Positions 7,412 through 16,795 of a stretch of 64,000 bases of DNA are shown here, piece by piece. The stretch covers positions 62,001 to 126,000 of the forward strand of contig NZ_MUNV01000026.1 in assembly GCF_002001125.1 (NCBI RefSeq). Direction: 5' to 3'. The notes beneath the pieces were generated by a model. The model saw only the letters and a list, made by a program, of their open reading frames with translations, was not told where the DNA came from and searched no databases. Every line of letters starts with the position of its first letter. Position 1 is the first letter of the stretch. A program made the position numbers and the translations under genes. Source of the DNA: Rhodanobacter sp. B04 (GTDB taxonomy: Bacteria; Pseudomonadota; Gammaproteobacteria; Xanthomonadales; Rhodanobacteraceae).

Positions 7412-8590
7412 TTGAAAACGGATGTGCTGATCATCGGCGCCGGTGCCGCGGGACTGATGTGCGCGATTGCCGCCGGTCAGCGCGGTCGTCATGTACTGGT
7501 AGTCGATCACGCCAACAAGGTCGGCAAGAAGATCCTGATGTCCGGCGGTGGCCGCTGCAATTTCACCAATACCGGCGCGACCCCGGCGAACTATCTCTCG
7601 GCGAACCCGCATTTCGCCAAGTCGGCGCTGGCGCGCTACACCCCGGCCGATTTCATCGGGCTGGTCGAGAAACACCGCATCGCCTACCACGAGAAGGAGC
7701 TCGGCCAGCTGTTCTGCGACGACTCGTCCAAGCAGATCGTGCGCATGCTGCTGGACGAATGCGCCGCCGCCGGCGTCACGGTGGAGGCGAGCTGCGGCGT
7801 GCAGCGGGTGCGCAAGACGCCGCAAGGTTTCAGCGTGCTCACCGCGCGTGGCGAGGTGCATGCCGAATCGCTGGTGGTGGCCAGCGGCGGCCTGTCGATT
7901 CCCAGCATGGGCGCCAGCGGTTTCGGTTACGAACTGGCCCGCCAGTTCGGCCATGCCGTGCTGCCCACCCGCGCCGGGCTGGTGCCGCTGACCTTGAGTG
8001 GCAAGCATCAGGAGCATTACCAGGATCTGGCCGGGGTGGCGCTGCCTGCAGTGGAAGCGAAGGTCGGCAGGCAAGGTTTTCGCGCCGGCCTGCTGTTCAC
8101 CCATCGCGGGATCAGCGGTCCGGCGATCCTGCAGATTTCCTCGTACTGGAAACCCGCCGACGATCTGCGCATCGACCTGTTGCCGGACATGGAGGCCGGC
8201 CCGCACCTGCTTGAGCAGCGCACGGCCCGGCCATTGGCGGAACTGAAAACCGTACTCGGCGAGGTGCTGCCGAAACGGCTGGCGCAGCGGCTGTGCGAGC
8301 AATGGTTCGAAAGCCGGCCGATGCGCCAGTACCGCGAAGCCGAGCTGGCGCAGATCGGCGCGCAGCTCAATGCGTGGCCGATCACCGCCAGCGGCACCGA
8401 AGGCTATCGCACCGCCGAGGTGACGCTGGGCGGCGTCGACACCGACGGCCTGTCCTCCAGCACGATGCAGTCGAAACGGGTGCCGGGGCTGTATTTCATC
8501 GGCGAGGTGGTCGACGTCACCGGCTGGCTTGGCGGCTACAACTTCCAGTGGGCGTGGGCCTCGGGACAGGCGGCGGGCGAGGTGGCTTGA
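7412..8590 (+). CDS. HI0933/YhiN-family FAD-dependent oxidoreductase
   Basis: A 392-residue flavoprotein with an N-terminal dinucleotide-binding fold (DVLIIGAGAAGLMCAIAAGQRG), the family signature KKILMSGGGRCNFTNT at about 39-54, and a C-terminal FAD motif (GLYFIGEVVDVTGWLGGYNFQWAWASG). HI0933-like proteins (YhiN, BaiN) are flavin oxidoreductases of uncertain substrate. The start is a TTG: no in-frame ATG or GTG lies upstream, and starting later would delete the nucleotide-binding strand. The ribosome site is weak (GGTGAA). Confidence 0.88.
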   Translation: MKTDVLIIGAGAAGLMCAIAAGQRGRHVLVVDHANKVGKKILMSGGGRCNFTNTGATPANYLSANPHFAKSALARYTPADFIGLVEKHRIAYHEKELGQLFCDDSSKQIVRMLLDECAAAGVTVEASCGVQRVRKTPQGFSVLTARGEVHAESLVVASGGLSIPSMGASGFGYELARQFGHAVLPTRAGLVPLTLSGKHQEHYQDLAGVALPAVEAKVGRQGFRAGLLFTHRGISGPAILQISSYWKPADDLRIDLLPDMEAGPHLLEQRTARPLAELKTVLGEVLPKRLAQRLCEQWFESRPMRQYREAELAQIGAQLNAWPITASGTEGYRTAEVTLGGVDTDGLSSSTMQSKRVPGLYFIGEVVDVTGWLGGYNFQWAWASGQAAGEVA

Positions 8591-8684
8591 GGTGGATCTT
8601 CGACTCGCGATGCGCAGAAAATTTCGCGCGGGCTGAATGTGGCGCATGTTCCACTATATGCCGGATCAGCATGAGGAAACCTGC

Positions 8685-9569
8685 ATGAAAGTCGGATTTA
8701 TCGGGCTCGGCGCGATGGGCAGCGCGATGGCCGGCAACCTGCTGGCTGCCGGGCACACGCTGACGGTATGGAATCGTTCCGAGGCTGCGGCCGAAGCCCT
8801 TGCCTCGCTCGGCGCCAAGGTGGTGCGCACCGCCGATCGCGCCGCGCAGGGCGAGGTGCTGTGCAGCATGCTGGCGAACGATCAGGCCGTGCGCGAAGTG
8901 TTTCTCGACGGCGGCCTGCTCGATGCGATGGATCACGGCATGGTGCATGTGAATCACGCCACCATCTCGGTGGCACTGGCGAAACAGCTGGCCGAGGAAC
9001 ATGCGGAGCGCGGGCTGGCGTATGTCGCGGCGCCGGTGTTTGGACGTCCTGACATGGCGGCCGCGGCGAAGCTGAATATTCTCGTTGCCGGCCGATCCGC
9101 GGCGATCGAACGCGTGCGGCCGCTGCTGGAGGCAATGGGCAGCAAGCTGTGGCCGCTGGGCGATGCGCCGGAGCGCGCGAACGTGGCGAAGATCGCCGGC
9201 AACTTCATGCTGGCCGCGGCGATCGAGAGCATGGCCGAAGCGACTGCGCTGACCCGGGCGCATGGCGTCAGTGCGGCGGATTTCCTCGATGTGATGACAA
9301 ATACCTTGTTCGCCGCACCGGCCTATCAGGGCTACGGCAAGCTGATCGCCGAGCAGCGCTTCAAGCCGGCCGGCTTCAAGCTGCCGCTGGGTCTCAAGGA
9401 TGTCGAGTTGGCGCTGGGCGCAGGTTCGGCAGCGCGCGTGCCGCTGCCGTTTGCAGGTGTGCTGCGTGACAGCCTGCTGGAAGCGCTGGCCATGGGTGAT
9501 GCAGAGCTGGACTGGTCGGCGCTGGCGCTGGTCGCCGCCCGCCGCGCCCATCTGGATGAACGCGGCTAG
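8685..9569 (+). CDS. Beta-hydroxyacid dehydrogenase (HIBADH/GLYR family)
   Basis: A 294-residue NAD(P)-dependent dehydrogenase. It opens with the Rossmann motif GFIGLGAMGSAMAGNLL, has the substrate-loop equivalent VNHATIS (about 89-95), and the catalytic lysine K169 in VAKIAGNF. Members reduce glyoxylate, succinic semialdehyde or 3-hydroxyisobutyrate-type substrates. The usual D-x-S-T-x-S-P substrate loop is degenerate here (NHATISV), so substrate is uncertain. A GAGGAAA ribosome site fixes the ATG start. Confidence 0.87.
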   Translation: MKVGFIGLGAMGSAMAGNLLAAGHTLTVWNRSEAAAEALASLGAKVVRTADRAAQGEVLCSMLANDQAVREVFLDGGLLDAMDHGMVHVNHATISVALAKQLAEEHAERGLAYVAAPVFGRPDMAAAAKLNILVAGRSAAIERVRPLLEAMGSKLWPLGDAPERANVAKIAGNFMLAAAIESMAEATALTRAHGVSAADFLDVMTNTLFAAPAYQGYGKLIAEQRFKPAGFKLPLGLKDVELALGAGSAARVPLPFAGVLRDSLLEALAMGDAELDWSALALVAARRAHLDERG

Positions 9570-9581
9570 GTTTCCATTGGG

Positions 9582-10472
9582 TCATCCGGCCAGACGCGGG
9601 TCCCAGTCCAGTGTGCCATCGACTACGGTATGGCTGTGCCCGCCCACCCAGATCGAGCTGCCAACGATCTGCACGACCAAGCGTGCATCATGGCCGATCT
9701 CGCGCCCCTGGCTGACGCGGTAACCGCGGGCCAGCGTGCCCTGCGGCTCGGCATGGGCGAGGTAGGCGGCGATCAGGCCGTTGGCGGCGCCGGAGGCCGG
9801 ATCCTCGACGATGCCGACGCCTGCCGGGAATGCCCGCACGACCAGCTGATATGCGCCACCTGCGCTGCGCGCGAACGCACACAGGCCCATGCTGTCGCTG
9901 GCTTGTGCCAGCGCGCCAATCGCGGCGTGATCAGGCTGCCAGGCGCGCAGGCTGGTTTCATCTGCAACCTCGGCCAGCCACCAGCGCCGACCGCCGTCGA
10001 CCAGTGCCGGCGGCAGCGCGCCGGGTTCGATGCCGGCCAGTGCCGACGGCAGTAAGGGATGCGCCTCGCGGCCGGTATCCAGCACGCGTTCACCGGGCGA
10101 CTGCAACAGCAGTTCGCGGCTGGCGCCATGGCCTTCCACCCGGATCGGCAGCACGCCGGCGCCGCATTCCTGCCACAGCAGGCCATCGCGTGGTTCGGCC
10201 ATGCCGCACTGGAGCGCGGCGTGCGCGCTGCCGATGCTGGGATGGCCGGCAAACGGGATTTCCTTGTGCGGCGTGAAGATGCGCACGCGGTAGCTGGCTT
10301 TCGGAGCGGTCGGCGGCAGCACGAAGGTGGTCTCGACCAGTGCCGTCCAGCGCGCGAAACGCTGCATCTCCGCCACGGTCCAGTTGTCCGCGCCGAGCAC
10401 CACGCCAAGATGGTTGCCGCCGCCGAGCGTGGCGGCGAAGACGTCCAGGTGCAGGTAACGAAGCAAGGTCAT
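9582..10472 (-). CDS. PhzF-family isomerase/epimerase
   Basis: A 296-residue PhzF-like protein with the diaminopimelate-epimerase fold. Signature elements are the catalytic Glu region ALVETTFV (E47), IPFAGHPSIGSA in the N-terminal half and VEDPASGAANGLIAAYL in the C-terminal half. The founding PhzF isomerises a phenazine precursor, but most homologues, like this isolated one, have unknown substrates. It converges on the dehydrogenase gene with a 12-base gap, and there are no phenazine genes nearby. The frame continues upstream past 11 kb but without similarity, so the start at MTLLRYLHLDVF is used. Confidence 0.87.
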   Translation of the reverse strand: MTLLRYLHLDVFAATLGGGNHLGVVLGADNWTVAEMQRFARWTALVETTFVLPPTAPKASYRVRIFTPHKEIPFAGHPSIGSAHAALQCGMAEPRDGLLWQECGAGVLPIRVEGHGASRELLLQSPGERVLDTGREAHPLLPSALAGIEPGALPPALVDGGRRWWLAEVADETSLRAWQPDHAAIGALAQASDSMGLCAFARSAGGAYQLVVRAFPAGVGIVEDPASGAANGLIAAYLAHAEPQGTLARGYRVSQGREIGHDARLVVQIVGSSIWVGGHSHTVVDGTLDWDPRLAG

Positions 10473-10673
10473 GATTCCGTGCCGCGACAAGAGGTCGCGT
10501 AAAACCGCGAATGATAGCCGTGCATCACCGGTCCGTGCAGTGATCTTTCGGAATATCCGCGCGGAAACGAGGCATGAGCGCTCACCCATGCCAGGCGCGG
10601 CACCGGCGGAAAGTCGACAAGAACCGGCCAGGACGCCAAGATGCGCGTTTTGCGACCGACAGCGGAACCGTTC

Positions 10674-11279
10674 ATGCCGATCACCCTGCTCATCATTGCC
10701 ATCACCTGCATCGTCTCGTTCATGGCGTTCAAGAACAGCCGGCTGATGGACGACCTGATCCTGTGGCCGCCGGCGATCAGCCGCCAGCGCGAATACCACC
10801 GGCTGGTGACCTACGGGCTGGTGCATGCGGATTTCAACCACCTGCTGTTCAACATGATCACGCTGTTTTTCTTCGGTCGGCAGATGGAAGGGCTGTTCAC
10901 CGCGCGACTGGGCATGCTCGGTTTCGCGCTGTTCTATATCGGTGGCCTGGTGGTATCGATCCTGCCGACCTACCTGAAGAATCGAGGCAATCCGGGCTAC
11001 CGCAGCCTGGGGGCATCCGGCGCGGTGTCGGCGGTGCTGTTTGCCTACATTCTGCTGGCACCATGGTCGCGGATCATCGTGTTGGTGATACCGATGCCGG
11101 CGATCGTCTATGCCGTGCTGTACACCGGCTATTCGATCTACATGGATCGACGCGGGCAGGGCAACACCAATCACAGTGCGCACCTGTGGGGCGCGGTTTA
11201 TGGTGTGGCCGTCACCCTGCTGGTCGATCCGCGGGTGCTGCCCCATTTCCTCGATGCGCTGCAGCGCCCGAGCTTCTGA
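10674..11279 (+). CDS. Rhomboid-family intramembrane serine protease
   Basis: A 201-residue membrane protein with about six hydrophobic helices. Rhomboid hallmarks are HADFNHLLFNM (helix 2, about 51-61), the nucleophile S115 in GASGAVSA and the catalytic H170 in HSAHLWGAVYG. It cleaves transmembrane substrates within the inner membrane; the substrate is unknown. The ATG at MPITLLII starts directly at the first membrane helix; an in-frame ATG at 10641 would add eleven charged residues and cannot be excluded. Confidence 0.88.
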   Translation: MPITLLIIAITCIVSFMAFKNSRLMDDLILWPPAISRQREYHRLVTYGLVHADFNHLLFNMITLFFFGRQMEGLFTARLGMLGFALFYIGGLVVSILPTYLKNRGNPGYRSLGASGAVSAVLFAYILLAPWSRIIVLVIPMPAIVYAVLYTGYSIYMDRRGQGNTNHSAHLWGAVYGVAVTLLVDPRVLPHFLDALQRPSF

Positions 11280-11457
11280 TCCGATTGGAAGGAGCCCGCC
11301 GGCTTTGACGTTTCGGCATGGTGCTCACCCAGCCGGTTGCATCCGTGCGATGGCACATGGCTGGCGGATGAATGCCGATCGAAACGGTGCGGAAACTTAG
11401 CACGCGTTCAAGCGTTGCGGCGCATGATGAGGCTGTCACTCCAGCAGGAGACAGGTC

Positions 11458-11802
11458 ATGAAACGCCTCTTTGCGAGCCTTGCGCTGGTCGTCGCGGCGG
11501 CGACCCTGTCGGGCTGCTATTACGATCCGGGTTATGTACGCAGTACCGGCTATGGCGGCGCCTACTACAGCCAGGTGGCGCCGGTTTACGGTGGCGGTTA
11601 TTACGCAGCGCCAGGCTACTACGACTATTACGGCTACTACGGTTGCTGCTACGCGCCGGGTGTGGGGATCTGGTACGGCGGCGGCCCTTATTACCGTGGT
11701 GGTTACGGTTATCGCGGTTACCGCGGGCCGGGCGGTCACTGGCAGGGTGCACACGGCAGTGTCCAGCATGGGCATGTCGGCGGGTACAACCATCACCACT
11801 AG
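11458..11802 (+). CDS. Small Tyr/Gly-rich lipoprotein
   Basis: A 114-residue protein with a lipoprotein signal (MKRLFASLALVV, lipobox LSGC, lipidated C19). The mature part is almost wholly Tyr, Gly, Pro and aromatic residues (GYYDYYGYYGCCY) and ends in a His-rich GGYNHHH. No enzyme motif is present. A CAGGAG ribosome site precedes the ATG. Such Tyr/Gly-rich short lipoproteins occur in Xanthomonadales and may be outer-membrane or matrix structural proteins. The C-C pair and terminal His could bind metal; this is speculation. Confidence 0.8.
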   Translation: MKRLFASLALVVAAATLSGCYYDPGYVRSTGYGGAYYSQVAPVYGGGYYAAPGYYDYYGYYGCCYAPGVGIWYGGGPYYRGGYGYRGYRGPGGHWQGAHGSVQHGHVGGYNHHH

Positions 11803-11833
11803 GCAAGCCTGACGCTTCAGGCACAATCGCGGC

Positions 11834-12913
11834 ATGCCCCCAACCCGATGCATGTCAGGACCGATTCGCTTTTCAAGGCTCATCACCGTCGTGGCGATGG
11901 GCCTTGTGCTTTGTGCCTGCAGCAGCCTGCGCTACTACGCACAGGCTGCACATGGCCAGGGCGAGCTGGTGGTCCATCGACGTGCGGTCAGTGCCGTGGT
12001 GGCCGATCCGGCCACCGATGCGCGACTCGCCGCGCGCCTGCGCCTGGCGCAGCAGGCACGCCGGTTCGCCTCGCGGCATCTGGGGCTGCCGGACAACCGC
12101 AGCTACACCAGTTATGTCGAGCTGCATCGGCCATACGTGGTGTGGAACGTGTTTGCCACGCCGCGCTTCTCGGTGGAGGCGTTGCCGCAGTGTTTTCCGG
12201 TCAGCGGCTGCGTCGCCTATCGCGGCTGGTTCAAGGAGGCTGCCGCCAAGGCCGATGCGGCGCAGCTGAAGGCGCGTGGCGACGATGTCTGGATAGGTGG
12301 CGTGCCGGCGTATTCCACGCTTGGCTGGTTTGCCGATCCTATCCTCAGCAGCATGTTGAGTTGGGATGACGACGAACTCGACAGCACGATCTTCCACGAA
12401 CTGGCGCATCAGCTGATCTATGTGAAGGACGATACGGCGTTCAACGAGTCCTTCGCCACCTTCGTGCAGAACCAGGGCCTGCGCGAATGGCGACAGTCAC
12501 GCGGCCTGCCGCCGCAGGACGGTCGTGCCCAGGCGATGGATGACGGGTTCACCCGGCTCGTGCTGGATCTGCGTGAGCGCCTGAAGGCCTTGTATGCCAG
12601 CGGCGTGGGCGAAACAGCGATGTCCGTGGGCAAGCAACGCGAGATCGAGGCGTTCCGCAAGCGCTACGCGCGATGGCGCGACCGCGACTGGCCGGGCGAG
12701 CATGGTTACGATGCCTGGGTCGCTGCGCCAATCAACAATGCGCGGCTGCTGCCGTTCGGCCTGTATGACCAGTGGACGCCTGCATTTGGGGTGCTGTTCC
12801 GGCGTGCCGGCAAGCAGTGGCCCGCGTTTTACGCGAACGTGCGCAAATTGGCGGGTCTGCCGCAGGCACGGCGCGAGCAAGAGCTGCAGTTACTGCTGCA
12901 CGACGCGCCGTGA
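11834..12913 (+). CDS. Lipoprotein zinc aminopeptidase (COG4324-like)
   Basis: A 359-residue protein of the predicted aminopeptidase family COG4324. It has a lipoprotein signal (lipobox LCAC, C29), the zinc metallopeptidase motif H188-E-L-A-H192 in TIFHELAHQL, and the downstream glutamate motif NESFATFV (204-211) that likely gives the third zinc ligand. It should act on peptides in the periplasm while anchored to a membrane. It follows the Tyr/Gly-rich lipoprotein by 31 bases on the same strand. The start is uncertain: ATGs at 11834 and 11852 both give workable signals. Confidence 0.85.
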   Translation: MPPTRCMSGPIRFSRLITVVAMGLVLCACSSLRYYAQAAHGQGELVVHRRAVSAVVADPATDARLAARLRLAQQARRFASRHLGLPDNRSYTSYVELHRPYVVWNVFATPRFSVEALPQCFPVSGCVAYRGWFKEAAAKADAAQLKARGDDVWIGGVPAYSTLGWFADPILSSMLSWDDDELDSTIFHELAHQLIYVKDDTAFNESFATFVQNQGLREWRQSRGLPPQDGRAQAMDDGFTRLVLDLRERLKALYASGVGETAMSVGKQREIEAFRKRYARWRDRDWPGEHGYDAWVAAPINNARLLPFGLYDQWTPAFGVLFRRAGKQWPAFYANVRKLAGLPQARREQELQLLLHDAP

Positions 12914-12933
12914 GCGGCGTGGTCAACCGTCAC

Positions 12934-13925
<992 letters not shown>

Positions 13926-13998
13926 CTAGTGTAACGAGTGATGCCGCCGATGTTGCCGTCGCGCCTGTGGCGGGGTGGCAATCCACGAAGGGATATCC

Positions 13999-15264
13999 AT
14001 GGCCTTGCGTTACGACCGCGACCGCACCTCGAGTTTCAGCCGCTTCCTCTGGCAGCGCTTCGTCGACGACAAGTGTTTCGAGACGGCCGGAGCGTTGTCC
14101 TACACCACACTGGTGTCGCTGGTGCCGTTGATGGTGGCGGCGCTGGCGATGTTCTCGGTGTTTCCGGTGTTCGCGGAGGCACGCGATACCTTGCTCGATT
14201 TCGTGTTCCGCAATTTCGTGCCGGCCGCCGGCCATCATGTGCAGGAGGCGTTGCAGGTGTTCGCCAGCAATGCCAGCGGGCTGACCGGCATCAGTATCCT
14301 GGTGATGCTGTTCAGCGCGATCTCGATGATGGTCAGCATCGAGGACCGGTTGAACCGGATCTGGCGGGTGCAGCGGCCACGCGGATGGGTCTCGCGCCTG
14401 CTGCTGTACTGGGCGGCGCTGACGCTGGGGCCGATCCTGGTGGTCGGCGGCCTCGCGGTGAGTTCGTACATCACGGCGTTGCCCCTGCTGCAGGGCACGG
14501 CCGTGCAGCTCGGGCTGGGTGGCCGGCTGCTGCGCGCGCTGCCGTTCGTGGTCACCTTCATCACGCTGTGGCTGTTGTACGTGGTGGTGCCGAATCGGCA
14601 CGTGGCGAAACGCGATGCGACGATCGGCGCGTTGCTCGGCGCGCTGTTGTTCGAGTTTGCGCGATGGGGTTTCCGCTGGTTCGTGCACGGCGCGCATACC
14701 TACCAGCAGATCTATGGTGCGCTGGCGGCGCTGCCGATCTTCCTGCTGTGGATCTATCTGTCCTGGATCATCGTGATCCTTGGTGCGTCGATTGCCGCGT
14801 CGATCTCATCCTTCGAATACCAGGCACCGGACAAAAGCCTGCCGGAAGGGTCGGAGTTCCTCGGCCTGATGGTGGTGCTGCGGCACTTCATCGAGGCGCA
14901 GCGCGCGGGTAACTGTGTGGATCCGGCGGCTGTGCGACTGCGCGAGCCGTATCTGCGCAGTGGATTGATTGCCGCCTATTTCGACGATCTGCGACGCGCC
15001 GAGTTGATCCGGCAGGGCGAGACGGGCGGCTGGCTGCTCTGTCGCAGTCTCGACAGTACCGACCTGCTGCGGATCTACAGCCATACCGGTTATCGTCTGC
15101 CGTTGAGGCCCGCCGAGGAAGCGGCACAGCTTGGCCTGGAATTGCCTGCCGAACTGATCGGCGTGCTCGCCAGGGTGGCCGTGGCGCTGGACATCCAGTT
15201 GGGTACGCGGCTGCACCAGGTGTTCCCGGCGCCGGCATCCATCGAATCCGAGGAAACTGCATGA
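13999..15264 (+). CDS. YihY/BrkB-family inner-membrane protein with C-terminal extension
   Basis: A 421-residue protein. The first ~285 residues form the YihY (formerly ribonuclease BN) membrane domain, with FETAGALSYTTLVSLVPL, about six membrane helices and QIYGALAALPIFLLWIYLSW. The last ~130 residues form a soluble domain rich in Leu/Arg, with a probable winged-helix look, absent from E. coli YihY (290 residues). Function of the family is unsettled (envelope, possibly transport). A GAAGGGAT ribosome site supports the ATG. It overlaps the next gene by four bases. Confidence 0.85.
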   Translation: MALRYDRDRTSSFSRFLWQRFVDDKCFETAGALSYTTLVSLVPLMVAALAMFSVFPVFAEARDTLLDFVFRNFVPAAGHHVQEALQVFASNASGLTGISILVMLFSAISMMVSIEDRLNRIWRVQRPRGWVSRLLLYWAALTLGPILVVGGLAVSSYITALPLLQGTAVQLGLGGRLLRALPFVVTFITLWLLYVVVPNRHVAKRDATIGALLGALLFEFARWGFRWFVHGAHTYQQIYGALAALPIFLLWIYLSWIIVILGASIAASISSFEYQAPDKSLPEGSEFLGLMVVLRHFIEAQRAGNCVDPAAVRLREPYLRSGLIAAYFDDLRRAELIRQGETGGWLLCRSLDSTDLLRIYSHTGYRLPLRPAEEAAQLGLELPAELIGVLARVAVALDIQLGTRLHQVFPAPASIESEETA

Positions 15265-15734
15265 CACTGTTCAAATCGTTTGCTGTGTTGGCCTTCGCAT
15301 GCGGGTGCATCGCGCCCGCGCATGCGGCAATGCCGGCGCAGCCCACGCTCAAGGTCACTACGCTGGACGGCAAGACCTTCGATCTTGCGGCACAGCGCGG
15401 CAAATGGGTGATCGTCAATTTCTGGGCGACCTGGTGTGTGCCATGCATCAAGGAAATGCCGGATATTTCGCGGTTCGTCGCCACGCACAAGAACGTCGTC
15501 GCGATCGGGCTGGCTTACGACGACAGCGATCCGGCCGACATCAAGGCCTTCGTCGCCAAGCATCCGGTGGTATATCCGATCGCCCAGGTTACGCTGGACA
15601 AACCCTTGAAGGATTTCGACGAGCCGCGTGGTTTGCCGACCACGTACCTGATCAGCCCGGACGGGAAGGTGGCCAAGCCGTTCGTCGGCCCGGTCACCGC
15701 CGCTTCGCTGGGTGCGGCCATCGACGGCAAGTGA
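15261..15734 (+). CDS. TlpA-like periplasmic thioredoxin-fold protein
   Basis: A 157-residue exported thioredoxin-fold protein. A Sec signal peptide (about 1-22, ending AHA) is followed by a TlpA/ResA-like domain with the active site W58-C59-V-P-C62 in NFWATWCVPC and the cis-proline loop RGLPTTYLI. It likely reduces or shuffles disulfides in the periplasm. Its start overlaps the yihY-like stop (ATGA), and its stop shares a base with the acylphosphatase start, so the three form a tight operon. Confidence 0.9.
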   Translation: MTLFKSFAVLAFACGCIAPAHAAMPAQPTLKVTTLDGKTFDLAAQRGKWVIVNFWATWCVPCIKEMPDISRFVATHKNVVAIGLAYDDSDPADIKAFVAKHPVVYPIAQVTLDKPLKDFDEPRGLPTTYLISPDGKVAKPFVGPVTAASLGAAIDGK

Positions 15735-16000
15735 TGCCGGCGGCGAAATTCATCGTCAGTGGGCGGGTGCAGGGCGTGTTCTATCGTGCCAGTACCCGTG
15801 ATCAGGCATTGCGTCTGGGGCTGACCGGTCACGCGAAGAACCTGCCGGATGGTCGGGTCGAAGTGCTGGCCAGCGGTACGGCGGAAGCGCTCGATGCGCT
15901 GGAGCGATGGCTGCGCCAGGGACCGCCGGCAGCGAAGGTGGATGCGGTCAGCCGGGCAGAGATGCCCGCGCAGGAGCTGCGCGGATTTCATACGGGCTGA
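15734..16000 (+). CDS. acyP: Acylphosphatase
   Basis: An 88-residue acylphosphatase, which hydrolyses acyl phosphates in the cytoplasm. Catalytic residues are visible: R18 in the phosphate loop GRVQGVFYRAST and N36 in HAKNLPDGRVEV. The length fits the family (about 90). The start ATG overlaps the preceding stop by one base (TGATG). It converges on the PPK2 gene, with only three bases between the stops. Confidence 0.93.
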   Translation: MPAAKFIVSGRVQGVFYRASTRDQALRLGLTGHAKNLPDGRVEVLASGTAEALDALERWLRQGPPAAKVDAVSRAEMPAQELRGFHTG

Positions 16001-16003
16001 GGC

Positions 16004-16777
16004 TCAGAACGTATCGGGTACCCACACGGCCTTGTCGGTAACGTGCTCGCGTTTCGGCTTGCCCTTCAGCGCGGGCAGTTTCACGTCGGCGATCGGTGCG
16101 TCATGCCATGGCACTTGTTGCAGCAGGTGCCGGATCAGGTTGATGCGGCCACGTTTCTGATCGTTGAAGTCGACCACGAACCAGGGAGCGTTGGTCGTGT
16201 GCGTGCGTTCGATCATGGTGTCGCGCAGTTTGCCCATTGCGGCATATTTCCTGCGTGCGGCCAGATCCACCGGTGAAAGTTTCCAGCGCTTGAGCGGGTC
16301 GTTGGCGCGCTCGGCCAGGCGCGGCTCCTGCTCGGCCTGATCCACCGCCAGCCAGTACTTGAGCAGGATGATGCCATCGTCGGTCAACAGCTTTTCGAAG
16401 GTCGGCGTCGCTTTGAGAAATGCCGAGTACTGCGCCTTGCTGCAGAAGCCCATGGCCGGCTCCACCACGGCGCGGTTGTACCAGCTGCGGTCGAACAGCA
16501 CCAATTCGCCGGCGCTGGGCAGATGCTCGACGTAACGCTGGAAATACCACTGCGTCGATTCACGCTCGTTCGGCTTGGGCAGTGCGACGATGCGGTAGCC
16601 GCGGTTATCCATGCTCTCGGTGATGCGTTTGATCACGCCGCCCTTGCCGGCGGCGTCGCGGCCTTCGAGAATCACCAGGAGGCGCTTGCCGCTCACGTGC
16701 AATTCGTGCTGCAGACGGATCAGATTGTGCTGCAGCTTTTCCAGCTCTTTGCTGTAATGCCCGGCGTGCTCACCCAT
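16004..16777 (-). CDS. ppk2: Polyphosphate kinase 2 (PPK2)
   Basis: A 257-residue PPK2-family enzyme that transfers phosphate between polyphosphate and nucleotides. It shows a Walker A loop EGRDAAGKGG (38-47), a Walker B/lid motif LFDRSWYNRAVVE (D96, R97) and KRWKLSPVD. A single PPK2 domain of this length fits class I, which mostly makes GTP or ATP from the diphosphates. It sits 18 bases downstream of the SPINDLY glycosyltransferase on the same strand and may be co-transcribed. An AGGTG ribosome site precedes the ATG. Confidence 0.92.
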   Translation of the reverse strand: MGEHAGHYSKELEKLQHNLIRLQHELHVSGKRLLVILEGRDAAGKGGVIKRITESMDNRGYRIVALPKPNERESTQWYFQRYVEHLPSAGELVLFDRSWYNRAVVEPAMGFCSKAQYSAFLKATPTFEKLLTDDGIILLKYWLAVDQAEQEPRLAERANDPLKRWKLSPVDLAARRKYAAMGKLRDTMIERTHTTNAPWFVVDFNDQKRGRINLIRHLLQQVPWHDAPIADVKLPALKGKPKREHVTDKAVWVPDTF

Positions 16778-16795
16778 TGCGGCACCTGATGGTTT

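Noticed and set aside
10473-11246. Upstream extension of the phzF frame
   Set aside because: The extra part is antisense to the rhomboid gene and unlike PhzF proteins, which start at MTLLRYLHLDVF-like strands.
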